From NCBI RefSeq assembly GCF_963975345.1, contig NZ_CAXBGE010000009.1, positions 62,001-126,000 on the forward strand: 64,000 bases of DNA, in the 5' to 3' direction. Both the position numbers and the translations under genes were made by a program. Positions 33,447-42,927 of this stretch are shown one piece after another (positions within the stretch are counted from its first letter, which is position 1; the number at the start of each line of letters is the position of its first letter). The stretch is from Maricaulis sp963975345. Its GTDB lineage: Bacteria; Pseudomonadota; Alphaproteobacteria; Caulobacterales; Maricaulaceae. Under the pieces are notes generated by a model, which worked only from the letters and a program-made list of their open reading frames with translations, did not search any database and was not told the DNA's origin.

Positions 33447-34844
33447 ATGAGCAATACCTATACCCACGGCCCGCTCGGGCCGCTTTTTGTGCGCACGGCC
33501 CTGCCGATCATTTTCCTGATGGCGATGAATGGTCTGCTGACCGTGGTCGATGCGATCTTTCTCGGTGTCTTCGTCGGTGCCGATGCGCTCAGCGCGGTGA
33601 CGCTGATGTTCCCGCTCTTCATGTTGATCATCGCGCTCGCGTCCTTGGTCGCCAATGGCATGGCCTCGGTGCTGGCGCGACATCTCGGCGCCAATGCCAT
33701 CGAGCAGGCCAGAGCCGAATTTGTTGGCGCGCACGGGCTGTCGCTGATCGTCTGCGCCATTCTGATCGCCCTGTTCCTTGCCTTCGCCCAGCCCCTCATC
33801 CTGGCCGCGGCAAACGGATCCCAGACGCTGGCCCGGATGGGTTATGTCTATCTGAGCATTTCCGTTTTCAGTGCCCCCATCGCCTTTGCCCTCACAATCC
33901 ATTCGACCGCCCTGCGGGTCGAAGGCAAGGTCGGCCTGATGGCCATCACCGGGCTATTGGTGACGCTGGCCAATCTGGGACTCAATTATGTGCTGATCGC
34001 CGTGATGGGGCTGGGCGTTGCCGGCTCGGCGCTGGGCACGGCCATCGCCCAGGCCTTGGCCCTGGCGGTCATTCTGGTGTTCCGGATGGGCAAGACCTCA
34101 CCCCTGCGCCTGGCCAGTCTCGACTGGCACCGGCTCGGCACCGGCTGGCCCGCCTTCCTCGCGCTGGGTGCGCCGCAGAGTCTGAGCTTTGTCGGCCTGT
34201 CGCTGACTTCAGCGGCCGTCATCTTCATGTTGCAATCGGTCGAGACCGAGCATTACGACACCACCATCGCTGCCTACGGCATCGTGATGCGGATCACCTC
34301 CTTCGCTTTCCTGATCCTGATGGGGATGAGCCAGGCCCTGCAGGCGATCATCGGCAATAATTACGGGGCCGGACTGTGGCAGCGATCAGACCGGATCCTG
34401 GTAATCGCCCTTGTCTGCGGCCTGATCTATTCGGCCGGCGCCGAGATCGTGTTGACTGGCTTGCATGATCAGTTGGGCGGACTCTTCGTCAGCGATCCGG
34501 CAGTGATCGCGGAGGTGTCGCGCATCTTGCCGCTCATGATGGCACTCTATGTCTTCGCCGGACCGCAGATCATGATCTCGACCTATTTCCAGGCGATCGG
34601 CGATGCACCGCGCGCCGCGATCCTCGGTCTGAGCCGCACCTATCTCTTCACCCTGCCCCTGACGCTGACCCTGCCCCTGGTATTCGGCGAGACCGGTGTG
34701 TGGATTGTCAGCCCCGCGGCCGCGCTCCTGATGCTCGGGCTGACCGGCACCATATTGTGGTTGAGTGCGCGCCGGACCGGCAGGGCCTGGGGTCTATTTC
34801 ATGGCCGGAATTGGGTGCCCCAATCGGCAGACCTGACACCCTGA
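33447..34844 (+). CDS. MATE family efflux transporter
   Basis: 465 aa from ATG 33447; the frame runs back into the MOSC gene and is not used there. About twelve membrane spans in two homologous halves, with MATE patterns LPIIFLMAMNGLLTVVDAIF and later LGAPQSLSFVGLSLTSAAV and GMSQALQAIIGNNYGA. It likely exports cationic drugs with Na+ or H+. The substrate cannot be read from sequence. Confidence 0.92.
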   Translation: MSNTYTHGPLGPLFVRTALPIIFLMAMNGLLTVVDAIFLGVFVGADALSAVTLMFPLFMLIIALASLVANGMASVLARHLGANAIEQARAEFVGAHGLSLIVCAILIALFLAFAQPLILAAANGSQTLARMGYVYLSISVFSAPIAFALTIHSTALRVEGKVGLMAITGLLVTLANLGLNYVLIAVMGLGVAGSALGTAIAQALALAVILVFRMGKTSPLRLASLDWHRLGTGWPAFLALGAPQSLSFVGLSLTSAAVIFMLQSVETEHYDTTIAAYGIVMRITSFAFLILMGMSQALQAIIGNNYGAGLWQRSDRILVIALVCGLIYSAGAEIVLTGLHDQLGGLFVSDPAVIAEVSRILPLMMALYVFAGPQIMISTYFQAIGDAPRAAILGLSRTYLFTLPLTLTLPLVFGETGVWIVSPAAALLMLGLTGTILWLSARRTGRAWGLFHGRNWVPQSADLTP

Positions 34845-34850
34845 CAAAAA

Positions 34851-34881
34851 AGGGACCCGCTGCGGCAAGCAACGAGTCCCT
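34851..34881 (-). terminator. Terminator of the DUF4167 gene
   Basis: On the minus strand AGGGAC (34881-34876) pairs with GTCCCT (34856-34851), followed by a run of Ts (plus-strand As 34846-34851). It also lies just after the MATE stop. Confidence 0.7.
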
Positions 34882-34904
34882 CATTTCACTCGCTCAAGTC
34901 GCGA

Positions 34905-35861
34905 TCAGGCCGCGTCGCTCTCCGAACCGCCGCCGGACGTATCGTCCTTTGGCTTGGCGCGGGAAGCGCGAGGTGCGCGGGGTGCCTTGGCAGGCTTGGT
35001 CTCTTCGGCTGCCGGGGCAGCGGTTCCGGCATCACCCTCATCGCTGCGCGGACGGCGCGGACGGCGAGCGCGGCGAGCCGGCTCTTCGTCGGAACTGGCC
35101 GCATCGGAGGCTGCAGCAGGCCGTTCAACCGGGGCCACGCTGGACGGCGTGATCGGGGCGTGAATCGGGTGATGCGATGTTGTCTGTGGCGCAAGCTGGG
35201 GCTGGGCCTGTGGCTGAGCCTGTGGCTGGGCCTGTGGCTGAGCCTCGCCTTCCGGCGTCACGACATTGAGCGGATCGGATGGCTGTTCATGGCGCGGCTG
35301 CCGTGGCTGGCGGCCCCGGCGCGGCTCGCGATTGCGATTGCGATTCTGGTCATCGCCGCGGCTCTGGTCACGGTTTCCTTCGCGATTGCCGTCGCGATTT
35401 CCATCGCGGCTGGAATTGCGGTCACCATTATTCTGATCACGGTTATTCTGGTCACGATTATTCTGGTCGCGGTTCTGATTGCCGCCGGAATTATTGTTGG
35501 TGTCGCGCTCTTCGACACGATCGCTGAAGCGCTCGTATCCGTCGTCTGCAACATCGTCGTCTTCGGTCTCGATCTGGTCGTCAGGGCCGGCATCGCGGCG
35601 CGGCTGACTGGCCTGGACCAGACGGAAATAATGTTCGGCGTGCTGGTAGAGGTTTTCCGCCCGCACGCGATCGCCCGCCAGCGACGCATCGCGCGCGAGC
35701 TGGACGTATTTGTCAAAAATCTGGGGAGCATTGCCACGGATTTTAACTTCCGGACCATTGCTCTCATAGCTGCGATTGGAAGAATTACTCGGCTTCCGTC
35801 CACGACCGCGCTGGCGCTTATTATCGCCCGCCCCTGTTTTCCAGCGATTCATATCTGACAA
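34905..35861 (-). CDS. DUF4167 protein with low-complexity repeats
   Basis: 318 aa. The N-terminal 85 residues carry the DUF4167 domain (GPEVKIRGNAPQIFDKYVQL, DASLAGDRVRAENLYQHAEH). The remainder is disordered and highly charged: an NRDQNN-type repeat (about 35425-35480), a QAQP repeat (about 35195-35246) and a basic Ala/Pro/Arg tail. The domain is conserved beside prmC/prfA in alphaproteobacteria. The function is not established; the RG/NR-rich tail suggests RNA or ribosome contact (inference). Start ATG 35861, or the second Met four codons in. Confidence 0.87.
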   Translation of the reverse strand: MSDMNRWKTGAGDNKRQRGRGRKPSNSSNRSYESNGPEVKIRGNAPQIFDKYVQLARDASLAGDRVRAENLYQHAEHYFRLVQASQPRRDAGPDDQIETEDDDVADDGYERFSDRVEERDTNNNSGGNQNRDQNNRDQNNRDQNNGDRNSSRDGNRDGNREGNRDQSRGDDQNRNRNREPRRGRQPRQPRHEQPSDPLNVVTPEGEAQPQAQPQAQPQAQPQLAPQTTSHHPIHAPITPSSVAPVERPAAASDAASSDEEPARRARRPRRPRSDEGDAGTAAPAAEETKPAKAPRAPRASRAKPKDDTSGGGSESDAA

Positions 35862-36035
35862 TGTGACCTTGCTGTTCAGTTGCAGGGGCTTGAAAGCGCA
35901 CCCTGATGAAACGATTGATCTTGATTGGTCGGAACAAAACAGGCGGTCGATCCGACCGCGCTAGGCCCCAAAAAGTGGCGCGCCCCGCCTGTTGTCGTAA
36001 AACCTAGCCCGCTGCGAAGCGCTTTCCAAGCGATT

Positions 36036-36998
36036 TTAACCGTTGCCCGATCCGGCGCGTCCGAACACGACGCGATCATGGCCTGCAAGGTCGGGCAGGC
36101 ATTCCAGCGCGGACAAACCCGCCGCCTGCACCAATGCCATCACCGCGGCCGCCTGGTCAAAGCCGATCTCCAGCGCGAAGCTGCCGCCGGGCCGAAGCAG
36201 GCGCGGCAGATCGGCGATGATGACGCGATAGGCGTCGAGCCCGTCCTCGCCGCCATCGAGCGCCAGGGCCGGTTCGTGGTCGCGTACTTCAGGCTCCAGA
36301 CCGGCCAGCACATCAGACGCGATATAGGGTGGATTGGAGACGATCAGATCGAAGCCATGATCACCCAGCCCATCGCCCCAGCGGCCCTGCACCAGCGTTG
36401 CACGGCGTGTCAGCTCACAGGCTTCAAGATTGCCCTTCGCCACGGCCAGGGCCGCTGGCGAGAGATCAACGCCCTGCCCGGTCCAGCCCGGCCGCTCACT
36501 GAGCAGGGCCGCCAGAATCGCGCCGGAGCCGGTGCCAAGGTCGAGCATGTGGTGCGGCGTGTGATCACAGCGCTCCAACACCGCTTCGACCAGCGCCTCG
36601 GTGTCGGCACGCGGGGTGAGGACATCGCGGGTGACTTTCAGATCCAGCGTCCAGAACGGCTTGCTCCCCAGCACTTGTGACAGCGGCACACGCTCCAGCC
36701 GCAGCGCGGCGAGATCGGCCAGGCGCGCGGCGGCTTGCCAGGACCACAGGGCCGGATCCGCCAACGCTTGGGCGAGACTGACCGGTGCGAGCACATCAGC
36801 GATCAGAAAACGGGCATCATCCTCGGCCTCATCAATCCCGACCGAGCCAAGCGCGGCGACCAGATGGCGGCGGATGGTGCCGAGCTCCATCCCCTGCCAA
36901 GCCTGCACCAGCGGGAAGCCAGGCCGTTTGGCCTGCTCGGCGGCGTTGGATTGCACGGCCGCCTCAAAGGGAGTGGAAGGCATAGCGCCCTTACTCAC
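36036..36998 (-). CDS. prmC: Peptide chain release factor methyltransferase PrmC
   Basis: 320 aa from GTG 36998, which overlaps the hydrolase stop (GTGA); internal starts at 36983 or 36890 (MELGTIRRHLVAALG) give a length closer to the usual 285 aa. It methylates the Gln of the GGQ motif in RF1 (PrfA). Motifs: MLDLGTGSGAILAALL (SAM) and NPPYIASDV (catalytic NPPY). Downstream of prfA on the same strand, but separated from it by a hydrolase gene. Confidence 0.93.
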   Translation of the reverse strand: MSKGAMPSTPFEAAVQSNAAEQAKRPGFPLVQAWQGMELGTIRRHLVAALGSVGIDEAEDDARFLIADVLAPVSLAQALADPALWSWQAAARLADLAALRLERVPLSQVLGSKPFWTLDLKVTRDVLTPRADTEALVEAVLERCDHTPHHMLDLGTGSGAILAALLSERPGWTGQGVDLSPAALAVAKGNLEACELTRRATLVQGRWGDGLGDHGFDLIVSNPPYIASDVLAGLEPEVRDHEPALALDGGEDGLDAYRVIIADLPRLLRPGGSFALEIGFDQAAAVMALVQAAGLSALECLPDLAGHDRVVFGRAGSGNG

Positions 36999-38362
36999 GG
37001 CAGCTCCTCTGGCGACGGGGTCAACACGGCCTGGCCATACGGGCCTTCGATCCGGCCATCACGGGCCCAATCGCCCAATAACTGGAAATAGCCATCAGCA
37101 TAGCGCGTCGACTGGCGTCCTGATTCGGTCTCGACGAATTCGAGAATGCCGTGATCGGTCTGGGGAAACTCGACCAGATCGACGTCGCGCCCTTGCGCGA
37201 TCATGCCCTGCAGGATGTCCCGCGTCGCATCCGGCGGCGCCGAGCGGTCCTGCCCCGCGAGTACCCACAAGACCGGCACATCCACCTGGTTCATGACGGC
37301 GACGGAATCATGGCCCCAGCTGGTGCCAGCATCAATGAAATTGAGATAGACGAATTTGAAGCCGGTAATGCCGTTACGCAGCATGTGGCCGGAATACGAA
37401 CCCTCGATCTCACGAAACCAGTCCTCATTGCCCCACAGCCGTTTCAGACGAACAAACTCCTCCTGCCCCTCGGCGAATTCAGTCGCCATCAATTGGCCGG
37501 TGACGTCGGTGACTTGCCGCGCCTGCTCCAGCACTTCGTCGTCATAGCCGGCGGCGCGCAGATCGGCCTGGACTTCCGAGGCATCCTCTTCCGTCGGGCT
37601 GACCATCATGCCGAAGCTGACCATGACAAAATCGGCATCACTCATTGTCGCTGCCAGCGGTGCGACCCAACCGCCCTGGCTGCCGCCGAAGAAGCCAACG
37701 CGCCCGGCGCGCGGGCCCGCCAACTCACGGGCACGGCGCAGCGCTTGGGCGGCATCGCCGGCCAGTGCCTCGAAATCCTGGGAGTATTCGCCCTCGGAAG
37801 CGCCAGTGCCGCGCTTGTCATAGACAAACACACCGACGCCCCGCGCCGGCAACATGCGTTGGGCATAGGCCCAATCGAGCGCGGAATCATGCTCAGACCC
37901 ATGCACCCAGACCGCGATAGGAACCGGCCCCATGCCGGGCGGCATTACCAGCCGGCCGGCGAGTGTCAGCCCGTCGCTTTCGAAATTGGTTTCCGCCGTT
38001 TCCAAGGGAACGCGCTCAGCGACACCATTATAGCCATCGAGCCCGTCGATGGTCACGCGTGTCGTGCCGCATTCGCCAAGATCGAAACGGGCCGGATTGG
38101 GTTGATCAGTCCAGCCTGTCGTCCCGGACCAAAGGCCATCCTCGCCCACCGAAATGCGACCGACCTGGCCGTCGAAGGCGCGCCAGCGCAAATCTGCACC
38201 GGCGACCGGCGCCAGATCAATGATCGAATTGGAGGCCGTCCGGTAAACCCCGACATGGCACAGCGCTGCCGGATCGAGGACGTCGCTGCCGGAACAGGCT
38301 GCGAGCAGCCCAGCAGCGCCGAGCGCCACCAATACACCGGACCTGAACATGAGACTCTCCAT
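36995..38362 (-). CDS. Alpha/beta hydrolase lipoprotein
   Basis: 455 aa. Signal with lipobox LLAAC near residue 22, so probably membrane-anchored on the periplasmic side. Hydrolase fold: VWVHGSEHDSALDWAY (oxyanion HG), nucleophile elbow FFGGSQGGW, and a candidate His in TDHGILEF. The GTGACGKR-like segment YDKRGTGASEGEY is typical of this esterase/dienelactone-hydrolase group. Substrate unknown. It sits between prfA and prmC, which are normally adjacent, so it is a lineage-specific insertion in that pair. Confidence 0.85.
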   Translation of the reverse strand: MESLMFRSGVLVALGAAGLLAACSGSDVLDPAALCHVGVYRTASNSIIDLAPVAGADLRWRAFDGQVGRISVGEDGLWSGTTGWTDQPNPARFDLGECGTTRVTIDGLDGYNGVAERVPLETAETNFESDGLTLAGRLVMPPGMGPVPIAVWVHGSEHDSALDWAYAQRMLPARGVGVFVYDKRGTGASEGEYSQDFEALAGDAAQALRRARELAGPRAGRVGFFGGSQGGWVAPLAATMSDADFVMVSFGMMVSPTEEDASEVQADLRAAGYDDEVLEQARQVTDVTGQLMATEFAEGQEEFVRLKRLWGNEDWFREIEGSYSGHMLRNGITGFKFVYLNFIDAGTSWGHDSVAVMNQVDVPVLWVLAGQDRSAPPDATRDILQGMIAQGRDVDLVEFPQTDHGILEFVETESGRQSTRYADGYFQLLGDWARDGRIEGPYGQAVLTPSPEELP

Positions 38363-38438
38363 CCGCGACCGGTCTCACAGGACCTTCATTTCAGGGGACC
38401 GTCACACCGCAACCCTGTCAACCGGGACGCGGAGCGCC

Positions 38439-39506
38439 TCAATCCTCCAACGCCGCCAGACGGGCAGCTTGGTCTTCCGCGATCAGGGCGGCGATCACTT
38501 CATCGAGCCCGTCTCCAGCGACGATCTCGTCAAGCTTGTAGAGGGTGAGATTAATGCGGTGATCCGAGACGCGACCCTGCGGGTAATTATAGGTGCGGAT
38601 CCGCTCTGACCGGTCGCCGGATCCGATCTGGCCCTTACGATCAGCCGCGCGTTCGGCATGGGCCGCTTCGCGCTCCATGTCGTAGAGTTTGGCTTTCAGC
38701 AATTCGATCGCTTTGGCGCGGTTCTGATGCTGGGACTTTTCCTGGCAGACGACCGCGATGCCGGTCGGCAAATGCGTCATCCGCACGGCACTGTCGGTCT
38801 TGTTGACGTGCTGGCCGCCAGCGCCCGAGGCGCGCATCGTATCGACGCGAATCTCGCTCATATTGAGTTCGATATCGATATCTTCCGGTTGCGGCATGAT
38901 CGCCACCGTCGCGGCAGAGGTATGAATACGGCCCTGGCTTTCCGTCGCCGGCACGCGCTGGACGCGGTGAACGCCGCTCTCGAACTTCAATCGCCCGAAC
39001 ACGCCATTGCCGGAGATCGAGGCGATGACTTCCTTATAGCCGCCATGATCACCGTCTGAGGCCGAGGCCAGCTCCCAGCTCCAACCCTGCAGCTGGGCAT
39101 AGCGCTCATACATGCGGTAGAGATCGCCGGCGAACAGGGCCGCCTCGTCGCCGCCGGTGCCGGCGCGAATTTCGATCAGCGCATTGGCGGCATCATCCTT
39201 GTCCTTGGGCAGGAGCGAGAGACTCATTTCCAGCTCGAGCCCGGGCAGGGTTTCCTTCAGCTCGTAGAATTCTTCACGCGCCAGATCGGCCATTTCCGCA
39301 TCGCCGCTCTCCATCATCTCGGCGAGATCGTCGAGCTCGGTGCGCGCGGCGCGCAGCGCCTTGGCCTTCTCGGCGACAGGCCGCAGCTCGGCATGCTCCT
39401 TGGAGAGCTTGACGATCTCGGTCGAGTCGGAGGCAGCGCCAAGGCGCGCCTCGACCTGGTCGAAGCGATCAATGACTTGCGCGAGTCTGGAGGCAGGAGT
39501 GTGCAT
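38439..39506 (-). CDS. prfA: Peptide chain release factor 1
   Basis: 355 aa. The catalytic GGQ is in GAGGQHVNKTDSAVRMTHLP, and the stop-codon recognition region precedes it. GTGGDEAALFAGDLYRMYER is the RF1/2 signature. It releases peptides at UAA and UAG; the UAG in the RAYT gene would be read by this factor. Its modifying enzyme PrmC is encoded two genes downstream. Confidence 0.97.
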   Translation of the reverse strand: MHTPASRLAQVIDRFDQVEARLGAASDSTEIVKLSKEHAELRPVAEKAKALRAARTELDDLAEMMESGDAEMADLAREEFYELKETLPGLELEMSLSLLPKDKDDAANALIEIRAGTGGDEAALFAGDLYRMYERYAQLQGWSWELASASDGDHGGYKEVIASISGNGVFGRLKFESGVHRVQRVPATESQGRIHTSAATVAIMPQPEDIDIELNMSEIRVDTMRASGAGGQHVNKTDSAVRMTHLPTGIAVVCQEKSQHQNRAKAIELLKAKLYDMEREAAHAERAADRKGQIGSGDRSERIRTYNYPQGRVSDHRINLTLYKLDEIVAGDGLDEVIAALIAEDQAARLAALED

Positions 39507-39564
39507 CGCGCTCGGTTAGCACCTGACGGACACGTTGCAAATCCCGCGCGGCTGTTTGCCGGCG

Positions 39565-39981
39565 CTAGAAGAGCGCGATCACCGCCCTCACCGACATCAC
39601 GATCAGCACAATGCTCGAAGAGATGAAGACGAAGAATCGCACCGGAATAAAGTTCCACAAAGCCTGGATCAGACTGTGCAAAACACGCAGGGCAACATAG
39701 CCCCAAGCGAGCCCAATCATCAACGGATCTGCCAAGCCAACCAGATAGCAATAGACCACCAGCGCGTAGAAAATCGTCGGCTGCTCGTGCAGGTGATTGT
39801 AATTGTCCGCGATCCGGCGAACTTCGACCGGCAGCACGTCCATTTCGCTCTTGGACGTCATCTTGGCCGCATTGATGCCGGCCTTCTGCATTGCCGGGAT
39901 GCGGGTGGCATACATCCACAGCCACATCACCAATGTCCACACGATCATCGCCAGCACGGGCGTCAAAATGGTCTCATACAT
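39565..39981 (-). CDS. MAPEG family membrane protein
   Basis: 138 aa with four membrane segments. It has the family motif ADNYNHLHEQPTIFYALVVY in the middle. MAPEG proteins in bacteria are glutathione-related membrane enzymes; the specific reaction is not predictable. Start ATG 39981. Confidence 0.85.
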   Translation of the reverse strand: MYETILTPVLAMIVWTLVMWLWMYATRIPAMQKAGINAAKMTSKSEMDVLPVEVRRIADNYNHLHEQPTIFYALVVYCYLVGLADPLMIGLAWGYVALRVLHSLIQALWNFIPVRFFVFISSSIVLIVMSVRAVIALF

Positions 39982-40090
39982 GCTTGGTGCTCCCCACAGT
40001 GTTCACTGTGAGATTAGACCGGTTTCGATCTGTCATGCGATGAAAATATCGTGCTGTATCGGCCCCATCCGCCGATGAATGGGGGGGCAA

Positions 40091-40681
40091 TCAGGTCTGG
40101 GCGGTCTTCAGTCGGACATCGCCGGGCGGGGCTTCATAGGCGCGGAACGCCGTCAGCAGCTCATCAATCCGCTTCGCCACCATCAGCGAGTCGCGATGAT
40201 CAGCGGCGAGGAAGTTCTGGTCCGCCATCTTGTCGAGGAAGGCGACCAGATCGTCGTAATAGCCATGCACATTGAGGAGGCCGACCGGTTTGCGGTGCTG
40301 GCCCAATTGGCCCCAGGTCCAGATCTCGAACATTTCCTCCATTGTGCCGATACCGCCAGGCAGGGCGATGAAGGCGTCGGAGAGGTGCGCCATCTTGGCC
40401 TTGCGAGCATGCATGGACTGAACGACATAAAGTTCGGTCAGCTCAAGATGGGCGATTTCTTTGAGGGCGAGAAATTCCGGTATCACGCCAATCACCCGGC
40501 CGCCCGCCTCCAGCGCCGCGTCGGCAATCTCGCCCATCAACCCGACCTGACCGCCGCCATAGACGATGTCGAGCCCGGATTCCGCGAGCCGCTTGCCCAC
40601 GGCGCGTGCTGCGGTAACAAATGCCGGATCGCGCCCGGGATTGGAGCCGCAATAGATGCAGATGGATTTCATCGGGCGCAT
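40091..40681 (-). CDS. LOG family protein (cytokinin-riboside phosphoribohydrolase-like)
   Basis: 196 aa Rossmann protein. N terminus MKSICIYCGSNPGRDPAFV (second Met at 40672 may be the start) and the signature PGGIGTMEEMFEIWTWGQLG. Members cleave AMP or cytokinin riboside monophosphates, or act as lysine-decarboxylase-like proteins. The physiological substrate in bacteria is mostly unknown. Confidence 0.9.
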   Translation of the reverse strand: MRPMKSICIYCGSNPGRDPAFVTAARAVGKRLAESGLDIVYGGGQVGLMGEIADAALEAGGRVIGVIPEFLALKEIAHLELTELYVVQSMHARKAKMAHLSDAFIALPGGIGTMEEMFEIWTWGQLGQHRKPVGLLNVHGYYDDLVAFLDKMADQNFLAADHRDSLMVAKRIDELLTAFRAYEAPPGDVRLKTAQT

Positions 40682-40739
40682 TTCCCCTTGGCGGGCCGGG
40701 CGGGGCGGGTAAGCTGTCCGGCAGGTTCGGAGTTCTCGA

Positions 40740-41840
40740 GTGTCGATCCATCACGCATTTCTGGTCATCGCAAGTTTTCTCAGCATTGGCAGCGCCGCAA
40801 GCGCCGCCGAGCCAGTTATTGTACCCACCCTCGTCTGCCGCGGCTATTTTCTGGTGCCGATCACACTGGCGGCGCGCGACGGCTATGCGGCGGACCGGAC
40901 GCTGTGGTTCCTGCACGATACCGGCGCCTCTACCTCCTATGTCGATCCCGACAGTATCGCGCGCATCACCGGCAACCGGCCCGGCGCGCGCGATCGGGTC
41001 AATATCAATGACGCGCAATCCGGCGCGGTGGCGATCAATCACTTGCAAGCCCGGGTCAGCCAGCTCGACCATCTTGCGCGCGCCCTCGGTCATCCGATCG
41101 ACGGGATTTTATCCTTCGGCGCCTTTAGCGATTTCCTGCTGACGCTCGACTACGAACATGATGAGATGCGCCTCGATGAAGGTCGTCTGCCCCGGCCCGA
41201 TGGTGTCACCGTGTTTGATGCCGACGGGCCCGATTATCGACCCTGGATGGTGGTGGAGTTCCCCGATCGCCGCCGGCGAATGCTGATCGATAGCGGGGCC
41301 GCGATGACCAGCCTCGCCGTGCGCCGGATCGATCTTTACGACACCGTCGAACCCCCGCGCCCAACCGGGGCCTCGATGCGACTGCGCGAGGTCGAGGAAC
41401 GCTCCGGCGCCCGCTCGAGCCTCAATGCCCGCATTGGTCCCAACCGCCTGATCGCGCCGACTCTACAATCCACGCCCGGCACCGAATTGATCGGCGGCGA
41501 GGTGATGCGGCATTTCACCTGGACGTTCGACCAGTCCACCGAACGCGTGCGCATGGTGCGCAATCACCCAGAAATACCGATCACCTTCGAGCCGGATTTC
41601 GATCATGGCATGGTGTTCGAGCCGCATCCGCTGGGCTATCGCGTCGGCGCTGTCATCGCCAACACGCCGGCCAGCCGTGCCGGCGTGCAAGTCGGCGATA
41701 TCGTCACCGGCTTCAATGGCCGCTCACTCGATGTGCGCGGCTGTGATGGACCACCGCCAGACAACAGGCTGGTCGTCAGCCTGATCCGTAATGGCGAACC
41801 GATGAGCCTTACGCTGGAGTTGTTTGCCCTGGTCGAATAG
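40740..41840 (+). CDS. Retropepsin-like aspartyl protease with PDZ domain
   Basis: 366 aa, GTG start at 40740; signal peptide (HHAFLVIASFLSIGSAASAA). Two aspartyl-protease halves are visible: FLHDTGASTSYVD (DTG) near residue 60 and MLIDSGAAMTSLAV (DSG) near residue 182. A PDZ domain occupies the C-terminal 85 residues (YRVGAVIANTPASRAGVQVG). Bacterial retropepsin-like domains usually carry one D(T/S)G and dimerise; two copies in one chain suggests a monomeric pepsin-like arrangement (inference). The last 32 bp overlap the 3' end of the convergent aldolase gene. Confidence 0.82.
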   Translation: MSIHHAFLVIASFLSIGSAASAAEPVIVPTLVCRGYFLVPITLAARDGYAADRTLWFLHDTGASTSYVDPDSIARITGNRPGARDRVNINDAQSGAVAINHLQARVSQLDHLARALGHPIDGILSFGAFSDFLLTLDYEHDEMRLDEGRLPRPDGVTVFDADGPDYRPWMVVEFPDRRRRMLIDSGAAMTSLAVRRIDLYDTVEPPRPTGASMRLREVEERSGARSSLNARIGPNRLIAPTLQSTPGTELIGGEVMRHFTWTFDQSTERVRMVRNHPEIPITFEPDFDHGMVFEPHPLGYRVGAVIANTPASRAGVQVGDIVTGFNGRSLDVRGCDGPPPDNRLVVSLIRNGEPMSLTLELFALVE

Positions 41841-42927
41841 CAGCCTTGCCCACATGGCTGGCCAACACCGCGACCGCATCGACCAGCCGCGCATCGAGCT
41901 GGCCGAGCAAGGTTTCACCGACCGTGATTTCCAGCGAACAGACGGATGCGCCTTCCAGTGCCCAGAAGCGATTGCCGAGCCAGACGCCGGTCTGCCGTGC
42001 TGCCTCGTCACGGGCGCGCTCGGCGGTCGGTGCATCGCAGGGCAGGCGCAGATGCAACATGTTGACGTGAGGTGGGTCCGGCGTGATCGCAATGCCCTCA
42101 ATCCCGGACAGGGCCACCGCCAGGGTGCGGGCCCGGTCGACAAAAGCCAGCATAAGTTCGAGCCGCCGGTCGATGAAGCGCAGCGCGTCGGGCACCATCG
42201 GCACGGGCGAGACAAGGCGACCGCCAAAGCGGGCCAGCCACAGCCGTGCCTCGGCAATGAACGCCGACTCCCCGGCCAGCACCGCACCGCCAAGAGCGCC
42301 GATATCCTTGTAGAGCGAGACATAGACCGAGGCGAAACCGTCGCAAATCTCGGCATAGGCGCGATCATCATAGAAGGGCCGCGTCGACCACAGCCTCGCA
42401 CCGTCGAGATGCAGCGGCAGGTCGAGCGCCTTGCCACGCGCTTTGATCGCCTCAAGCTCGGCCCAGGCCGGCAGGGCGCCGCCATTATGGCGTTGCGGCA
42501 ATTCGATGAAGGCGCAGGCGGCAGCGGATTGAAGGTCGGCGGCGTTGAGCGGTGAAGACCAATTGCCGATCAATCTCGCATCGAGACCGTGCGCGAAATG
42601 ATAGCCGCGCTCCTCATGCAATTCGAGATGCGAGGTCGGATGAAGCTGGATGGACGCTTGCCCGGTCCGCGCGGCATGAATTCGGGCCGCAATCCCCTGT
42701 GCGAGCGTGCCGGTGGGGCACCACATGGCCGCCGGCTTGCCAAGCAGGTCGGCGATTTTGGCCTCCAGCGCCGCGACCATCGGCCCGCCGAGATACATCT
42801 CGGCCTTGAGCCCCTCGCGATCCATATAATCGGCGACGGCGCGCAAGTGATCCGCCGGCGTTTCGGAGCCGTGATGCGGGAAGCCGAGACTGATTTCGCA
42901 GCCAGCCCGGAGCGACTCGTCAATCAT
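41809..42927 (-). CDS. Low-specificity threonine aldolase-like PLP enzyme
   Basis: 372 aa from ATG 42927. PLP enzyme of the beta-eliminating lyase/threonine aldolase group: HLDGARLWST and the Schiff-base Lys in VSLYKDIGALGGAV. It probably splits a beta-hydroxy amino acid into glycine and an aldehyde; substrate specificity unknown. The start overlaps the ArsC-like gene by 4 bp. Confidence 0.85.
   Translation of the reverse strand: MIDESLRAGCEISLGFPHHGSETPADHLRAVADYMDREGLKAEMYLGGPMVAALEAKIADLLGKPAAMWCPTGTLAQGIAARIHAARTGQASIQLHPTSHLELHEERGYHFAHGLDARLIGNWSSPLNAADLQSAAACAFIELPQRHNGGALPAWAELEAIKARGKALDLPLHLDGARLWSTRPFYDDRAYAEICDGFASVYVSLYKDIGALGGAVLAGESAFIAEARLWLARFGGRLVSPVPMVPDALRFIDRRLELMLAFVDRARTLAVALSGIEGIAITPDPPHVNMLHLRLPCDAPTAERARDEAARQTGVWLGNRFWALEGASVCSLEITVGETLLGQLDARLVDAVAVLASHVGKAAIRPGQTTPA

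Noticed and set aside
34700..35152. 150-aa frame at the MATE end and opposite DUF4167
   Set aside because: Overlaps two supported genes and a terminator, with no motif.
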